DNA of 64,000 nucleotides from Antedon bifida (lineage: Eukaryota; Echinodermata; Crinoidea; Comatulida; Antedonidae), in NCBI GenBank assembly GCA_963402885.1, contig OY727101.1:20250417-20314416 (forward strand). Reading direction: 5' to 3'. The notes below the pieces were generated by a model. The model saw only the letters and a program-made list of their open reading frames with translations. It was not told where the DNA came from and made no database searches. Below are positions 41,701-56,700 of the stretch, piece after piece (within the stretch, counting starts at the first letter, position 1; each line of letters opens with the position of its first letter). The position numbers and the translations under genes are program-made.

Positions 41701-44700
41701 ACTTTGTTAAACAACAAAATGCTTCATTGGACAAGGACATTGGAAAGGTTACAGAAATAAGGCCAGCAGCAGACTATTTAGAACTAATAGAAGTTGAGAG
41801 CATCACAACAGCTCAAACAATCGACGTCAAAATAATTAAAACTGACAAATGTAAAATAAAAGCAAGTAACATAAAAGCTACATTGACACAACCAACGGGA
41901 GAAACTATCATTGCTCAAGTAAAAGATGGAAATGGTGAATATACTGTTAAAGGACTATGCAGTGCAATTGAAGGAATTTGCAAGGTTGATATTAGAGTTG
42001 ATGGAGAACACATTAACAAGTCGCCAATGAGTATCAAAGTGGAGAAAGAAGGACTATTAAAAACTATAAACATAGATAATGTTACAGAAGTTCATGGTGT
42101 AGTTAAATATGATGACGATTGCTTGCTTGTTTCATGTCTAGACAATGTTATTCGCAAATACAAGCAATCAGGTGAAAACATTGGTGAGATTACACTATCA
42201 GAAGGTGTGCAAGTAAACAGAATGTACACAATGAACAATGGTAATATAGCATTCAGTGATTGGGGTAATAAATGCATCACACTATGCAGTATGAGTGGTG
42301 AGGTGGTTAAATCATTTGGTATGGGAGTGTTACGTCCACCATGGGGTATCCATGTGGATGAAGCATCACGTGTCATGTATGTAGCTAATGATGATAATGT
42401 AGCCATGCTTAACATTGAAAGTGGTGATCTCATTAAAAAAATAGCCCAATGGAATTGTACTGGTTTGAAACACACCAACATCATGGATGTCACCCTTACA
42501 AGACAAGGACAAATTCTTGTACTGCATTCTACTAAAAGCTGCTTAAAACTATTTGATACAAAGGGAAAGTATATTAAAGACCTTGTCAATGAGGGCGATG
42601 TAGATGGTAAAGTAACGCACCCAATAGGAGTAGTAGTTGATGATGATGACAATATCATAATATCAAGTTACCACAAACTACAGCTATTTAGTAATAGCGG
42701 AAAGTTTATTAAAAGGATCGATAAAGAAGAAGATGGAATCAACCATCCTCAAGTTTTATCTATCTTATCACACCATCCGCGTAGACTTGCAGTGGCAAAT
42801 AATGGTGATAAAACTGTAAAAATATTTAATTATTAAATAAGCTAGTGCTCAAGATATAAGACCATAATATAATGCTATTAGTTTTCATCGATGTTTATAG
42901 AAATTGTAAAATATTATAATAATTTACATAAGGTTAAAGATGTATTGTCCACCTGAAAAATATTTCTTAAAAAAAATGTTATGTTATGTTATGAATTCCA
43001 TACTAGTTTATTTATATTTTGATATCAATCTTGAAAATATGTCTCGAAAGGAAATGATTTGTAGAGAGGCTCCAACTTGAGGGCATAGTTCATAGACTAT
43101 ACCATTTGTGAACAGGGGTGTTTAATGAAAAGATAAAAGTTATATCTCGCTCCTCGAGTATAGGCATGAAATCAACTACATACTAGTTTAATTCTATATC
43201 TTATAAATCTTGTAAAAAATGATTGCTATTATGTATATTGCTTTACTGGCTTAAGATTACAAATGTTTTTAACATATAATGGTCATACATTTTAATAAAT
43301 CCACTGTTTACTGTGATTTTTAAAGTTCACTTATTTAATTCATTGCTACACTGATAATCAACCATATTTGTGGTGCTGTACTACTGTAGTACAGTTTTAA
43401 AAGTGTATAAAAAATTATGCATTTTTTTTCCTCCAAACTATGACATGATTTGTAAACCATTTGATTGGTCAGTTTTAAAATCGTTAAAATCTGCAATCGA
43501 GTTCAACTTCAACGATTGCACATTTTAAAGATTTTTAGTGTTTATTTTTACCCCTTTTCCTGTAAAATCATTGAATCCGGTCAATTTAACGCAACTCAAC
43601 GTCGACTGGAAAACAGGCTTAACATTTGCAGCAAGATCATCAAACAATTCACTTTGTGTATTAATTAAAGATTCTTTCTAAAGCAATGCTATCACATCCT
43701 GCTAACATGTACAATATCATTTCAACAAGGATATTGTCATATTAGACAGAGAATCCAAATGCTTTGAAATGGGTGTGAAAAGACAGTGTACGTTAAATGC
43801 GAAACACCTTTACTGAACAGAAGGGGGAGGGCTATGTCACAACTTATCTTGAATCTTCAATTCAACAACATTTTGGTAATAGCTCTTCGACCCCGTCATG
43901 GGTCACCAATTGGCACGATTCCATAATTCGGCCTGATGATATGACCTGTTCCTATTATTAAGTGCAGTTGACTAGAGTTATTCTTCCAAACTTGATACTA
44001 CTGGATGAGTAACAATTACCCATAGTACAAAATCATTGACTTAACAATCTTCTAAAGATGTTTTGGATAACAGCCTATAGTTTGTTGAATGTCATGTTAA
44101 AACATGCACATTTATGTTTCAACAATAATACACAATGGTTGAATTTGCATACTATATTAGATACAACACAGAACAAATAACAAATTGACAACATTGTTCT
44201 TCAAATTATTTCTAATGTTATCAATAAAGTTGAATACAAACTGTAACATTAACCACAATATGATAAGTGCCAAAAAAGCAGGTGGTAATTTAAATGTTCA
44301 CCTGTATTTAATCATGCAAAATTATGTTTTCAAAGAACAACATGGAAAGTTTTATATTCTTATAAATAGATTTTTCATTTTGTCTCAAAGAAATAGAAAT
44401 TCTACAAAAACAAATCTGAACATGCAGATTCATGTTTCAATAATAATACATGAATGTTTAATTGTTTGCATAATGATTTCATTTGCATAATCTATAACAT
44501 GCAAATATTATGTTTTAATTAACAATACGGAACACATGCAAATTGATAACAGTTCTCAATTACTCCTAATGTTATCAATACAGTAGAATATAAACTGTAA
44601 CATTTTAAATAACAATATGAAAGTGCCAAGAAAGCAGGTGATAATTTAAATGTCCGCCTGTATTTAATTATGCAAATTAGGTTTTGAAGGCACAACATGG

Positions 44701-47700
44701 AAAGTTTACAAGAAAATGGTAAAAATGAGTGAAGAAATAATGTTTGAAAAGGATAACCACTATATTCTTGAGTACACCTATACTTACTTAAAAGGTAATG
44801 TACAAATATTATAAATACAAAATATATATAATAAAAAAAGGGGGGAAATAGAGAAATGAAAGCAGAATGCATGAGGACCTTGGGACTATTATCTGTAGCA
44901 AACAATTATTTATTCAATATTATATTCTTTTTTATATTAGTTAGTTAGTTATAATAGTTATCAGTAGTTTACAGGTATCGTAATCATAAAGTTAAACATG
45001 CAAAAGTTAGAAAACATTTAGAAACATTATGATATCTGACTTGAAAATAAAGCAAAATAATATAGTATTTCTTTATTTATTTTTTTTCAACTTTTATGAA
45101 ATATATTGAGAATATATGAGATGTACAGTACATACAAATATATCGGATATTTTTTTTTAATTCAGTATATTAAAAATTCACACTTTTGCCAAAGAAATTT
45201 TTAAAATATGGGTTATATAATTTACTAAAACGAAACAAATGTATTTGAAATGTATTTTAAAGTTTACCTTTAAGCTCTTAATACTCACACTGTTCCTGTT
45301 CTAATATTTTTGTTTACAAAAAAGAAATTGTTAAAGAAATACTAAACGGACAATTTCTATTGAATGACATTGCAGATTTTGTTACTTTTGGACACAGGCT
45401 GTGATAATAGGACAATGTCAATGAAAGGATAAAGGTACGTCAACGACCCACTTAACATGATTGTCGCTGTGGCCAGCCGCCTATGATTAGAGCGCTGACG
45501 TGACGTTCATGTTCGCCTTAAGAAAGAAAAAAATCAGTGTGATAATTATAGCTTGCGAAAAAAACGGTCTAGAAATATGAAACACCACAAAATGGATCCC
45601 AAAAAATTTGTGACTTAATACCCATGAGGTGTTTTAGGTGAATCACCAACAATTGTCAAGTGTACTGCATTCTTTAGAGTGCACAAACAGACAGACATCT
45701 CAGGGAAGCATTCGTTATATTATTCCAGGATAATTAAAACCAAATTCTATATCATTAGAGAGAAAATTAGTACAGTTCGTTAAACAAATTTTTCCTACTG
45801 CACGCTTTCATACAGTACACTTGGCGTATCAAAATGACATGAATTATATTGGGAAGGTTACGGTAAATATTAACTGCCCACTGAGAGTGTTTTGTGAGGT
45901 AATTATTGGGTATCAAAATGACCTTAATTGTACTGGGAAGGTTACGGTATATTTGAACTGCCCACGGAGAGAGGGTTGTGAAGAATTATTGGGTATAAAA
46001 ATGATTAGAAAAGTTTTAAAGGCTATGTTCAGACCCATGGCGTTAGACCGTTTTAGCGTACGACGCTAAAAGAATGTGTGTCTGAACAGTTGAGGATTAG
46101 CGTACAACGCGTTGTACAACGGTTGTAACGTTGTAGTGGAAAACGGTTGATAGTACCGTTTTAGCGTACGACGCTACTGTAAGTCAACGATGTATCCAAT
46201 CAGAACGTTTCCTGTTATGACGCGAAACAAGGTTTGACCTATATAGGCTGACATCTTGTATCGTCAATGTGTGAGAGATGCATTTCAACAACAAAAAGGC
46301 CAGAATAAATAAGGCCTAACTAGACTATAAATACAACTGTAGGCTACAAACTACATGTATCAACTGATTACTCTTATATTTTCTAACAAATGACATAAAT
46401 AAATGCACCTTGTATTTAAACATGGTGACTACGATCCCTTCCCCTTAGGCCTAGCTAAGAGCCATTCACGCATTTCATTCAAGCTAAAAACTAGCGTGGT
46501 GGGACATCAAGTCACTCATTAATATATTAGACTAGACTGGACAAGTTTAATGCTGAAAACCCCCTAACTCCTAAAAAAATCAGTAAACAAACAAGGCCGG
46601 GGAGCTGTGTCTTTTTTATTAGCAAGTTAAGGGTTTTTTTTAACTGACTGGTCTGGACTAATCACAATCATTTTTTTCCACCCATGTGGTTAACACAATC
46701 TCCATCTTCATCATTAGGAGGCCTGCTTTATTTTCGTAACACAAGAGCCTGGGGAAAATGTTTTTTACTACAAAATAAAACAATAGAAACAGAAATTTGG
46801 CTTTACTATATTTTTCTTAAATAAATGCTGAGGTATGTTTTATTTACGGCAAATTTTGTCATAATTGTAGGGATGAGATCTAGGCCTATATACAGTGGAA
46901 ATAACGATGAAAACACGTGGGTAAGAGCACATGAATATGCAACTAGAAACAACCTGAATGACGCACTTCCGTTGTAACGATAATCGTACGCTATGGGTCT
47001 GAACACCTAATTTTTTTCTCTGCGGTTTGTAATGTGACCTTGCTAGTAACGTTGTACGCTAAAACGGTCTAACGCCATGGGTCTGAACATAGCCTTAAAC
47101 TACATTTTGAAACCCGACCTAGATAACATGTCCTTTTTTTTTGTCCAAAGTTTATTAATCTTAAACTATTAAATCAATTATATTAATGCATTAATCTTTT
47201 TTTTCACGTGTGCATGCCCCTTACAACATTCATTAGGGAAACTAGATATTAATCTAGCTTAAGTGTGGACAGGCAGGTGGTGCCAATCCGGAAATTGGTA
47301 AGAACATTAAGTCATTATCTACAGGATTATACAACATACCGGAGATAATGTTAATGTTGTATGTGACTATCATGCCAACATTTAAAAAAAATGTAATTGA
47401 CTATGGTTAAACCTCAATTAAGCAACCACTCTCAGGTTCTGTAAAGGGTCCACTAAAAGGGGTGTCCATGAGTGAGATGCTGCACAAAATGCCCTGATTG
47501 CGGTAGGTAAGGAAAAACAAAATGATGGATGGATGAATGACAAGTGATGGTCTGCCTCAAGAGGTTCATACTAGGCAGTGTTATTGGGCCAATCATCATG
47601 ATGTCCAATCAAAATAAACTGAAATGGTCACAGCTTTATAACCAAATGGGTCACTTTGCAAACTTGATTCAGACAACTAACGTTATCTAAATATCTGGGC

Positions 47701-50700
47701 AATTTGTTACTAAAAATCCAATACCTGATACTGCAATATGTATGTGAACAATGTAGTACTAAGCATTGATTTTGTAACTATGAATGTACGTATCCGAAAT
47801 AAAAGTAAAATGAATAAGCAAATGGGTGACTTTGCAAACTTGATCCAGGTAACTCACTTTATCTGAATATCTGCCATGGACAATTTGTTACTAAAGATCC
47901 AATACCTGATAATGAATAAGCAAACGGGTCACTTTGCAAACTTGATCCAGGTAACTCACTTTATCTGAATATCTGCCATGGACAATTTGTTACTAAAGAT
48001 CCAATACCTGATACTGTAGTATGTATGTGAACAATGTAGTACTGAGCATGGGCACGTATTTGCACAAAGTACAACAAAAAAAGCCACCATGCAGTAACAT
48101 ACTAATGGTGTCTTATCAAAACCGACAGACATGAATTCCTCAATCATAATTCGCCATTTATTACTTGTCATCATTCAAGCAATATAGTCAAATTGATTGT
48201 GGGAAGTAGTTCAACATTTGAAGCCAAAAATTCACTTTAAAAGTTATCAACTTGATTTAAGCATTGATAATTCATATTTTAACATACTTATATCAGACAT
48301 TTAAAATTGAAGATATGCCAATACAAGGCATTAAAGTCTTGCTTTATATCTGCCAATTAATTGCTGTACTAATGAATGTGTCTAGTTGTATACATGTATC
48401 AGCAGTTTTTACCAAGGTTAATGTTAGAATCTGGATAACCTATATTTATAACATACCTATTAAATAAATAAATAAAAATAAAATAAATTCAAACTCATAA
48501 TAAAAATTCATTATTTGCTGACGCGGATTTAGGCGGGGCTAAACAGACTTCAGCCCCCCTTAAATTTAACAGCCATGTCTTTTTAAAATAAAATAATGAC
48601 TATTTTTAGTTTTTCTTTCTTGGGTTATTCCTCGGTTCATTCTATTAATATTGTTATCTTGTGCTTTTTCTATGTTATGTTTGTCTTTGTATTTTTGAGT
48701 GAACCGAATAAAACTGAACTGAACTGCAACCTGACGGATAGTTTTTATCATTTATAAAATATTTAGCCCCCCCACCCCCAAATCTATAATGCTGGATCTG
48801 CCCCTGATTTGTACAATAAAAGCGGCAAAGTTAAATAAACGCAATACACATAGACATACAATCCTACTAAACACTAGAACTTAATAATATGCAATGTACC
48901 TGTATCGTCTTGTAAAAGGGGTTTAGTGGAATTGTGTGCCACACATCTGCATTCACTTTTTCAAAAGATGAAAACATTTGAAAAAATAGAATGTTAGAAC
49001 TTAGAACTTGGTTTAACTGACTTTGATATCAGTTTTAAAAGCAAAATTAATTATTATTTTTTAAAAACCCAATATACTGTGATACCAAGACAAGTACAGC
49101 AGCATCCTGTTATTACCATTATGAATTTAAAGTTATGAAGTTGGCAAGTTTTATTAATAAAAAATGGAATACCCCACAATGAACTTCTGAACTAATTATA
49201 ATAAATGTTTAAAAAAATGGAATCAACTCATTCAAGTGACACATTATTGCATATACAAACATATGAAAATGAGTCATAATTATCAATGTATAATCTGAGG
49301 TTATCGTACCCTGTATTCGACGTTGATAAACGAGAAATACCGCTGGACGTACATCAACAAGCTTTACCGCTAATTGGAAGAAACTGGTAAAGAGTTAGTG
49401 GAAATCGTCCAAAGACAAGGCCATGCGTTTAAGGTAGAATTGCAATATGTTGTTAGTTTACGGCAGACACTTCGTGATATTGTCAATTATTGTTGGTTCA
49501 TGGAAGTACATTCAAACATGGTAACAATTTAAAGCAATTATGCAAAAGGATGATATACTAGTTAGCTAATACAAATATAATTTGTTCTCATGATTTTTTA
49601 GAGCAGCCATAAAAAAATGCATCTTTAAAAGCTTTTTCTATTCCAATTTGTTGATATGTTTCTGGTTAAAACAGCATTTTTGTTATATGCCATTAGATAC
49701 ATTTTTCTATCATACTTTAGTGGAAGAAAACTGCTTATTTTTAGCACAAACTTAAGAGTGCAAATCAAATATTTATTCCTTTCTCTCTTTGTTTTCAGTT
49801 TATGACCTGCTTCTCACAAACAATTTTTTGGATCTGAGTTACTCAAACTCAAATACTGGCATTATTATGAAATTACAAGAGAAATAAATGTCACATTTGA
49901 CTTAATCATTTTTCAGTACAACAGAGCAAAATGGAATTTTATCCCAACAATACACACCTCACTTACAATATTAAATTAGGGACTACAGTATGAATAGAAA
50001 AAATAGGACGATATGCAAACACGAATCATGCTTATGTGAACACTAGGGAGCAAAAGTGATGAAAACTGAGAAATAAAAATTAAATGATTCATGTAAATGT
50101 GTTTAATTCTTTATTTCAGTATTAACAAAAGCACAGAAACAACTACTTTAGGGACTATTTTTCTTACACCATCTGCAATCAATAAGGATAAACTTGCATA
50201 AGACATGACTAGAAATGCATGCAAAACGTCAACACATCAAAGGTTAGCAGTCAGCATTTAATAGTACGTCTACCTTTACAAACAGCTACTTTAGGGACTA
50301 TATTTCTTACACTGTTTGGAGCAATAACAGGATAGGAACAACAAAGTTCACCTTGGGAGCAAATATACAAAAACTTGTTAAAACAGAAAAATAAAAACAT
50401 TTAGAACATGAAATCGAGCAATCATACACATTCAAAAGGAAGTCCGCCTTCACAACCATCGCTAGGGAACTACCTTTTCTTGTAACATTATTATGACAAT
50501 TCATAACAGGATAAAAAATATGACCGCAACATTCACCTTGGGATAAAGTACCGCAAATTCATTAAAGCACACAATTGAGAACATAAACAAAATACATTAC
50601 TGCAATAATTATTAACAACAGATTACTCATAAACTACTAAACTAAAGGGACTACTTTTCTTACACTCGGGAACAAATAGCAGAATATTAAAAGTAGACCA

Positions 50701-53700
50701 AACACAACCTCACAGATTACCATGGAGAGGGGCTAATCATTTAATAAAACCAAAAATTGAAACTAAAAAACCGAAATTGTAGAAAATGTACGTCTGTTAT
50801 ATCCCACAAGTACTGCTAACAGTTCGATTGGGAGAACAATTATAAATTGAAAAATAAAACCGAAAAACGAAAGTACATTAAAATGAATGAATGTATTTCC
50901 TTGGTTCACTCCAGTGTTCCCTCCAAAATTCAATTAGGAAAGTCAGCATGGTAACAGGCTTTAAAAAGCACAGAACATAATTATTTAATAACAAATATTG
51001 TGGATAACAATTAATATTTTAAATCAAAGTATAATGTATGTTGATATCTATAATTGAGCATTTTTTTGACAGTTTGTAAAAACACATGTTTTGAATTACG
51101 ATGACTTTGTGTTTTAATTTACAGAAATTATGTGTACTTTCTATGATATGACTAATACTAAAAAACATTTTGTTTTAAGAAAGGTAGATCATTATTAACA
51201 TAAAAACATTAAACATGTGTAAACTCTTGTTTAAAAACCTATATCTCACTCATTACACACATTTCTAGCTTTTAAATTATCTCCATGCAGTTACGATTTT
51301 ACCCTATAATAAATTTTTTTTTTAAATGTTTTTGTTGAATAGGCAATTTTTAATAAAACAGTTATTCACCAAAATTTGAAAAAAATATTGAATCGTAATT
51401 ATTATTTATTGTAATTAATATATTCTATTTTTAATTAAAGAATAAAATTTCCTATGAATTACAATAAATAATAATTAAAATTCAATTATTTTTTAAGTTT
51501 TGAATATTCCTTTTCACAATTTAAGTTTGATTTTTTTCTTTTATTTACAGATAAATTTAAATGGTGCTTTAATAAAAACACATAAAAAGGAAATTAAGTT
51601 GAGTGCATACAAGACGACGTAGAACACAGGAAGTAAGCTCTCTGGATACTGGTCACAGTGCTGACATACTAGCTTAGGCTACTAACCTGCCATTTATTAA
51701 ACCCAGCTTAGAAAATTACCTGATGTAAAATACAATTTAAATGGCTTTGTAATGAGCAAAGGAACAATGTATAAACATGTGGTAAATGAAATTAGGTCAA
51801 CAAAAATCGGTCTTGCAAAAGTTGACAGACCTGCGTGCAGTGACGGACTTAAATTATTTAAACAGAAGATCTGCTCAAGTGTTCAAACAACAAACAATTG
51901 CTGATAAAATTTGGCTTAAGTTTCGGCCTAAGGTTTTGGGTTTACATTTAGCTTAGAACCTTAAACCTTGCGGAGTGGCTTTATCATAAACCACCAACAT
52001 AAAACGAATAAAAAGAACACAAAAATTAGGTTAGATAGTGGAAATTTGGCATGACTTTTCACATGTGCATATACAGTATGTCTGATCACATGTTTCAGAA
52101 ATTGTCAAGGTTACGTTTCAATACCAATCAATATACACATAGCTGCGTGAAAATGAAGCATTGACGTTTGATTTGATTTGCCGGCGATGGACCGGAACTC
52201 TGCCAGAACAGGTGTGAAGAAACTTTAAGAGGAAACTTTCTTATGAAATAAATAAGGGTGATACATTTAGTACTGTAGGTAATTATTATCCTCAAGCTTA
52301 ACTGGAAACTGGGAAAATTCAGATTAGGCTCTCAAAAACCCAGCCAGCAGTGCAGCGCCTACATATTATGGTCAACAACTATTCAGACAACACACCTATA
52401 TATTGAGACGATAAGAGGACACCTCGGGTTCTACAATAATATTTACAATATCTATAGCGCTTTCATTGTCATAACTTCTGTCAATGGCCTATATAAAAGA
52501 TCACGTTAAAAGAACTGTTAATTCATCCATTCTAATCTGTAGTAAAGGGGAAAACACACACAGTAGTATACCTGTTTTAAAAAAAAACCCAACAGTACTA
52601 GAGAGGGCGATCTATGTAAATAGAGCAACCTAAAGTTTATTCTTTGCTTATGTCTTGCTTTCTATACTTACAAAGAGGGCAGCAAATAGGTTTTTGAAGT
52701 TTATATTCAGACAGTAATATATCTAAATAAACCAATAAGATTAGAGAACTGAAGTATGCGAGATTAAACCATAGCCTGAAGAAAATGTGTATGCAGCTAT
52801 GTAATTTTTTAGCTTGTCTTTTTTATTAAATGTTATTATTGATGAAATAGAAATTCATTATACTATCAATAATTATTGCATTTACCTTTTGATGTCATCT
52901 ACACTGGTATCGATGAGATACTTGTAAAGATAGAACGCCTTATCACATGATATGATGATAAACTTATCCATGTAGTAAAACTGAGAATGCTTGATTGCAC
53001 TGCTAAAGACAGACTTGGCCTAAGAATTTAATAAAATATATAAACAAAAATAGTGTTTATTTATCAAAGAATTACCAAAAGTATCATGATTACCAGAGTT
53101 GAAGGGTTGGGATTATTTGAACCAAACAAAACCTTTCAAATAAAAAAAAAATCTCTCCCTTTTGGAACATCCATCAAACCACAAAAAATAAATGGATTTT
53201 TTTTTACATTTGAGGTACAGTACAGTTTTTCCATTCCGCAAAATAAAAGAAATTTATTTTCAGAGACTCACAACATCATGCTCACTGCCCATTTAGCCAT
53301 TCGACCAATGAAAAATAGTAAAAGTAATACATAAAATGTCAACTAGAAACCAGAAACAGAACACAATAAACATTTAAAAATATCTGAATAAGAAGACAAA
53401 TTTATTTTCTCCAGAAGATCTTCATAAATGCTTTGCGAACAATGTCTCTGTTTGTACCAACCTTGTCAACTTTCTGTTTTTCATTGATATTTTGAAATGT
53501 TAAAATTGGTTCAGAAGATGATTTTTTCCACAGTTTAACTGTTTTGTCATTTGATCCTGTTAGCAGATATTGGTTGCCATGACTCCAAGATACACAATTT
53601 ACAGAACTGTCATGACCTACAAATCAAGTAAAGTTTTGAAAACATATCCTGTCTGAAAATGAGATGAGAGGCAACAAAATGTGGATACATTTTACAACTA

Positions 53701-56700
53701 AAAAGATTATTTATATATTTACCTGTGAATGATATACATTTACTACTTAAAGGCATTTTAAATGCCATGCTAGACTTGTTTGCTAAAGCACATGCTAAAT
53801 TCTGGCCATCCCCTAAAAATAAAAATATCATAATATAAGTCCAGTGGTAATAAATATATACTCTTTTAAGTTCACAATCATTAATACATTGTATGCCTAT
53901 GTATACAGTATAGTGTCTGTGTCACTATTGTTGTAGCATTGTGGCTGCTGCTTTGTTTACTGCTATAGCTGTGCTGTAGCTGCTGTATAGTTGCTGCTTC
54001 TGTGGCTACACTACTGTTTTAGGATGATGTACAGTAGCTGCTGTACAGTGGCCACTGCTACATTGTTGCTACTGTAGCTGCTGCATGGTTGCTACAGTAG
54101 CTGCTACACTCCGGCTACAGAAGCTGCTGCACTGTTGCTGCTACATTCTTTATTGCTGCTACATCTCATACTACCATAATTTGCTACTGCAATTCTGTAA
54201 TGTTTTTAAATTCTCACCTGAAAATGCTATTTGATGAATAGGAGTAGGCTGTTCAGCAACACTTTGTTTTACTTTCAATTTTGTTGGCGGAGAAGCATCA
54301 ACGGGATATGCTTTTTGTAGAGCCCTTAAGTTAGAACAATGCAGATGAAAATCATAATATGATGTTAATAACTTTATTTTTATTTTATACACATTTAACA
54401 ACGGCAAGTTGAAAATCAATTTCAGGATGGGTATACTATCAAAAACCACAGACAAAAAGACACATATAAAGAAGCCACCTGGATAAAAAAAAATGACAAT
54501 AATATGAACAGAAAAGAAGGCGTATTAAATGATCTAACATTTACAATAATTATAATCATTAAAATAAAAGAAATCAAATATTTTGCTTACTTTGCACCAG
54601 CTCCAACCTTTGGTGTTGACTTTCCTTTTAATTTGTTGGTTTTTGGTGAAAACATATCCTGTCTAAAAAATATTATAATTGGAAGGAGATGGAAACTTTA
54701 TTTAAAGGTATGAAGTTGATTATCATAACTAATGATAATTGTGGTGGCAAAAGTCTGACAATATGGCACCCAAGGGATAATTGGAAAGAAGTACTGAAGT
54801 TGTAGTTAAGAATTAATTATGTCAATCACAAAATTATGCATGATGTCAGCCAGAAATCTAAACATCTATAACAAAAATCTTGGAAGTTTTGTTTGCTTCA
54901 GTTTCTTTAGGTATATTTTATTTTATTCATTTGGCATGCAGGCTCTGATGAGTGACTGTGTGCGACAGTGGTTATGTGTTTAAAGTCTTCTTTAATTCCT
55001 TTATTTAAACTTTTTCGTACCTGGGTTTTTGTGAGTAGCCAGATGACTTTATCTTTGAATGGAATGTGAGTGCTTGATTGTCTTGAATCAATGACTTCTT
55101 TTGAGCACTATTCTTCTTTGGTTTTGTTTCTGCTTTTGATTTTGGAATAAGTTCCGATCTTAACGGTGAACTGTCCAACATTAATGTACTTTAAAAAAGA
55201 AGGTTTATCATGGATATTATTTGTATTGGAAAATGGAGTGGAGTTGTACCGTTATGGTCCAGATGCCCGACTACCAATCCAAGGGTCATTGGTTCAAATC
55301 CTTTTCGATGCCTTATGACAAACTACTAGTTTGTGTAGAACATCTTGTGAATGGCCATTCTTGGAAATAAGTTTTTTTTTATTTTGTGGAAATCTGGCAG
55401 TGAACATACTATGATTATAGCAAATACTGTATATAATTTTTAATACAGAAAATGGTCTCATTTTGTTGAGAAAAAATCTTCTTCTACCATCGAATCGAAT
55501 TCACATTGTTGTTTTTACTATACTACCTTGATAACACTGTTACATCTGCCACCTGCACTGAATCACCTTCTGAGGTGATTGTAAGATTCTGTAGACCAGT
55601 TGCTTCTTTGGAGACTGCTAGGTCATGAGATGAGGTCGTTGAAGCAAAGACGGTATCAACTGAAAGCACATGCGCTTCACTTTGGAATATGCTGCCTACC
55701 AAACACCATATCTGGAGAAAATAAATAATATTAATATTTTTATATTATTTTCTGCAGGAAAGGTGCCAGAGAGTGAAATCAATTGGAAACTTGTCCACAA
55801 CTTTGACCTTAAATACATAAATAAATTGCACTGTCCCACAATTCTACAAACCTTTTCTTGATCATGTGACCCAGAGAAGCTGTAGGTTCCCACCAATGAT
55901 ATACTCTTCATTGGAGTATCTAGACTTTGTTCTGATGGAAGCGAGTCTATGATGAGAAAGAAAATTTGAAATAAAATTACAATATATGACATGGAATAAA
56001 CTGTTATGAAAATTAGTTTTTGCTATTTTGGGGACAGAATACTTCACACTAGCATGAACATCGAATTTACAAATACCTTGAAGGTCAATGACCCTTGTGA
56101 CCTCATAGCTGTAGGCATTGATAATAAGAATCGAAGCAGTTGTTCCAACAATCAATACAGGTGGCACTTCTAATAGATCTCTATGAATAGAGTAAATTGA
56201 ATATATTATAAAAATGAGGGTTAGGATCCTTCATATTTATTGATTCAAGCAGTTATGTCATGTCATGTTATGTCAAAGTCTCGTGCACAACACTCAAGAT
56301 GTGCCTTATAAATGCACATAATCGGAATGGTTAAAAATAACATAGATTGACTGAGTAGGAATCATGTGCCATATCCACAAACCAATACTTGGTCTTTTGA
56401 AGAGATGTAAATGCGAGGAAAAAGTCGCAGACTACTGGGCTGAATTGCGAAACATTTTGTGTCATACACCTGCCACTAAACAGTGATCATCTGGGGGCCA
56501 AGATGGACCTGTACACCCGTGGTAACACCCTACTTATCCAAAAGATGCACTGGGTTCTTTAAAGAGCACAAGTTTATGTGCACACTGGACCTCCAGTGCT
56601 TATCTGAGCAGTGAACCTGAGCCGTTTGTATGGCTATGGATTGTAGTACCCTAGCTTGGACACTCGACTCTGCTAGAGAGAGGGAACACCATAAAAGAGC

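Noticed and set aside
42092-42658. 188-codon ORF antisense to the TRIM-NHL gene
   Set aside because: Shadow of the real coding strand.
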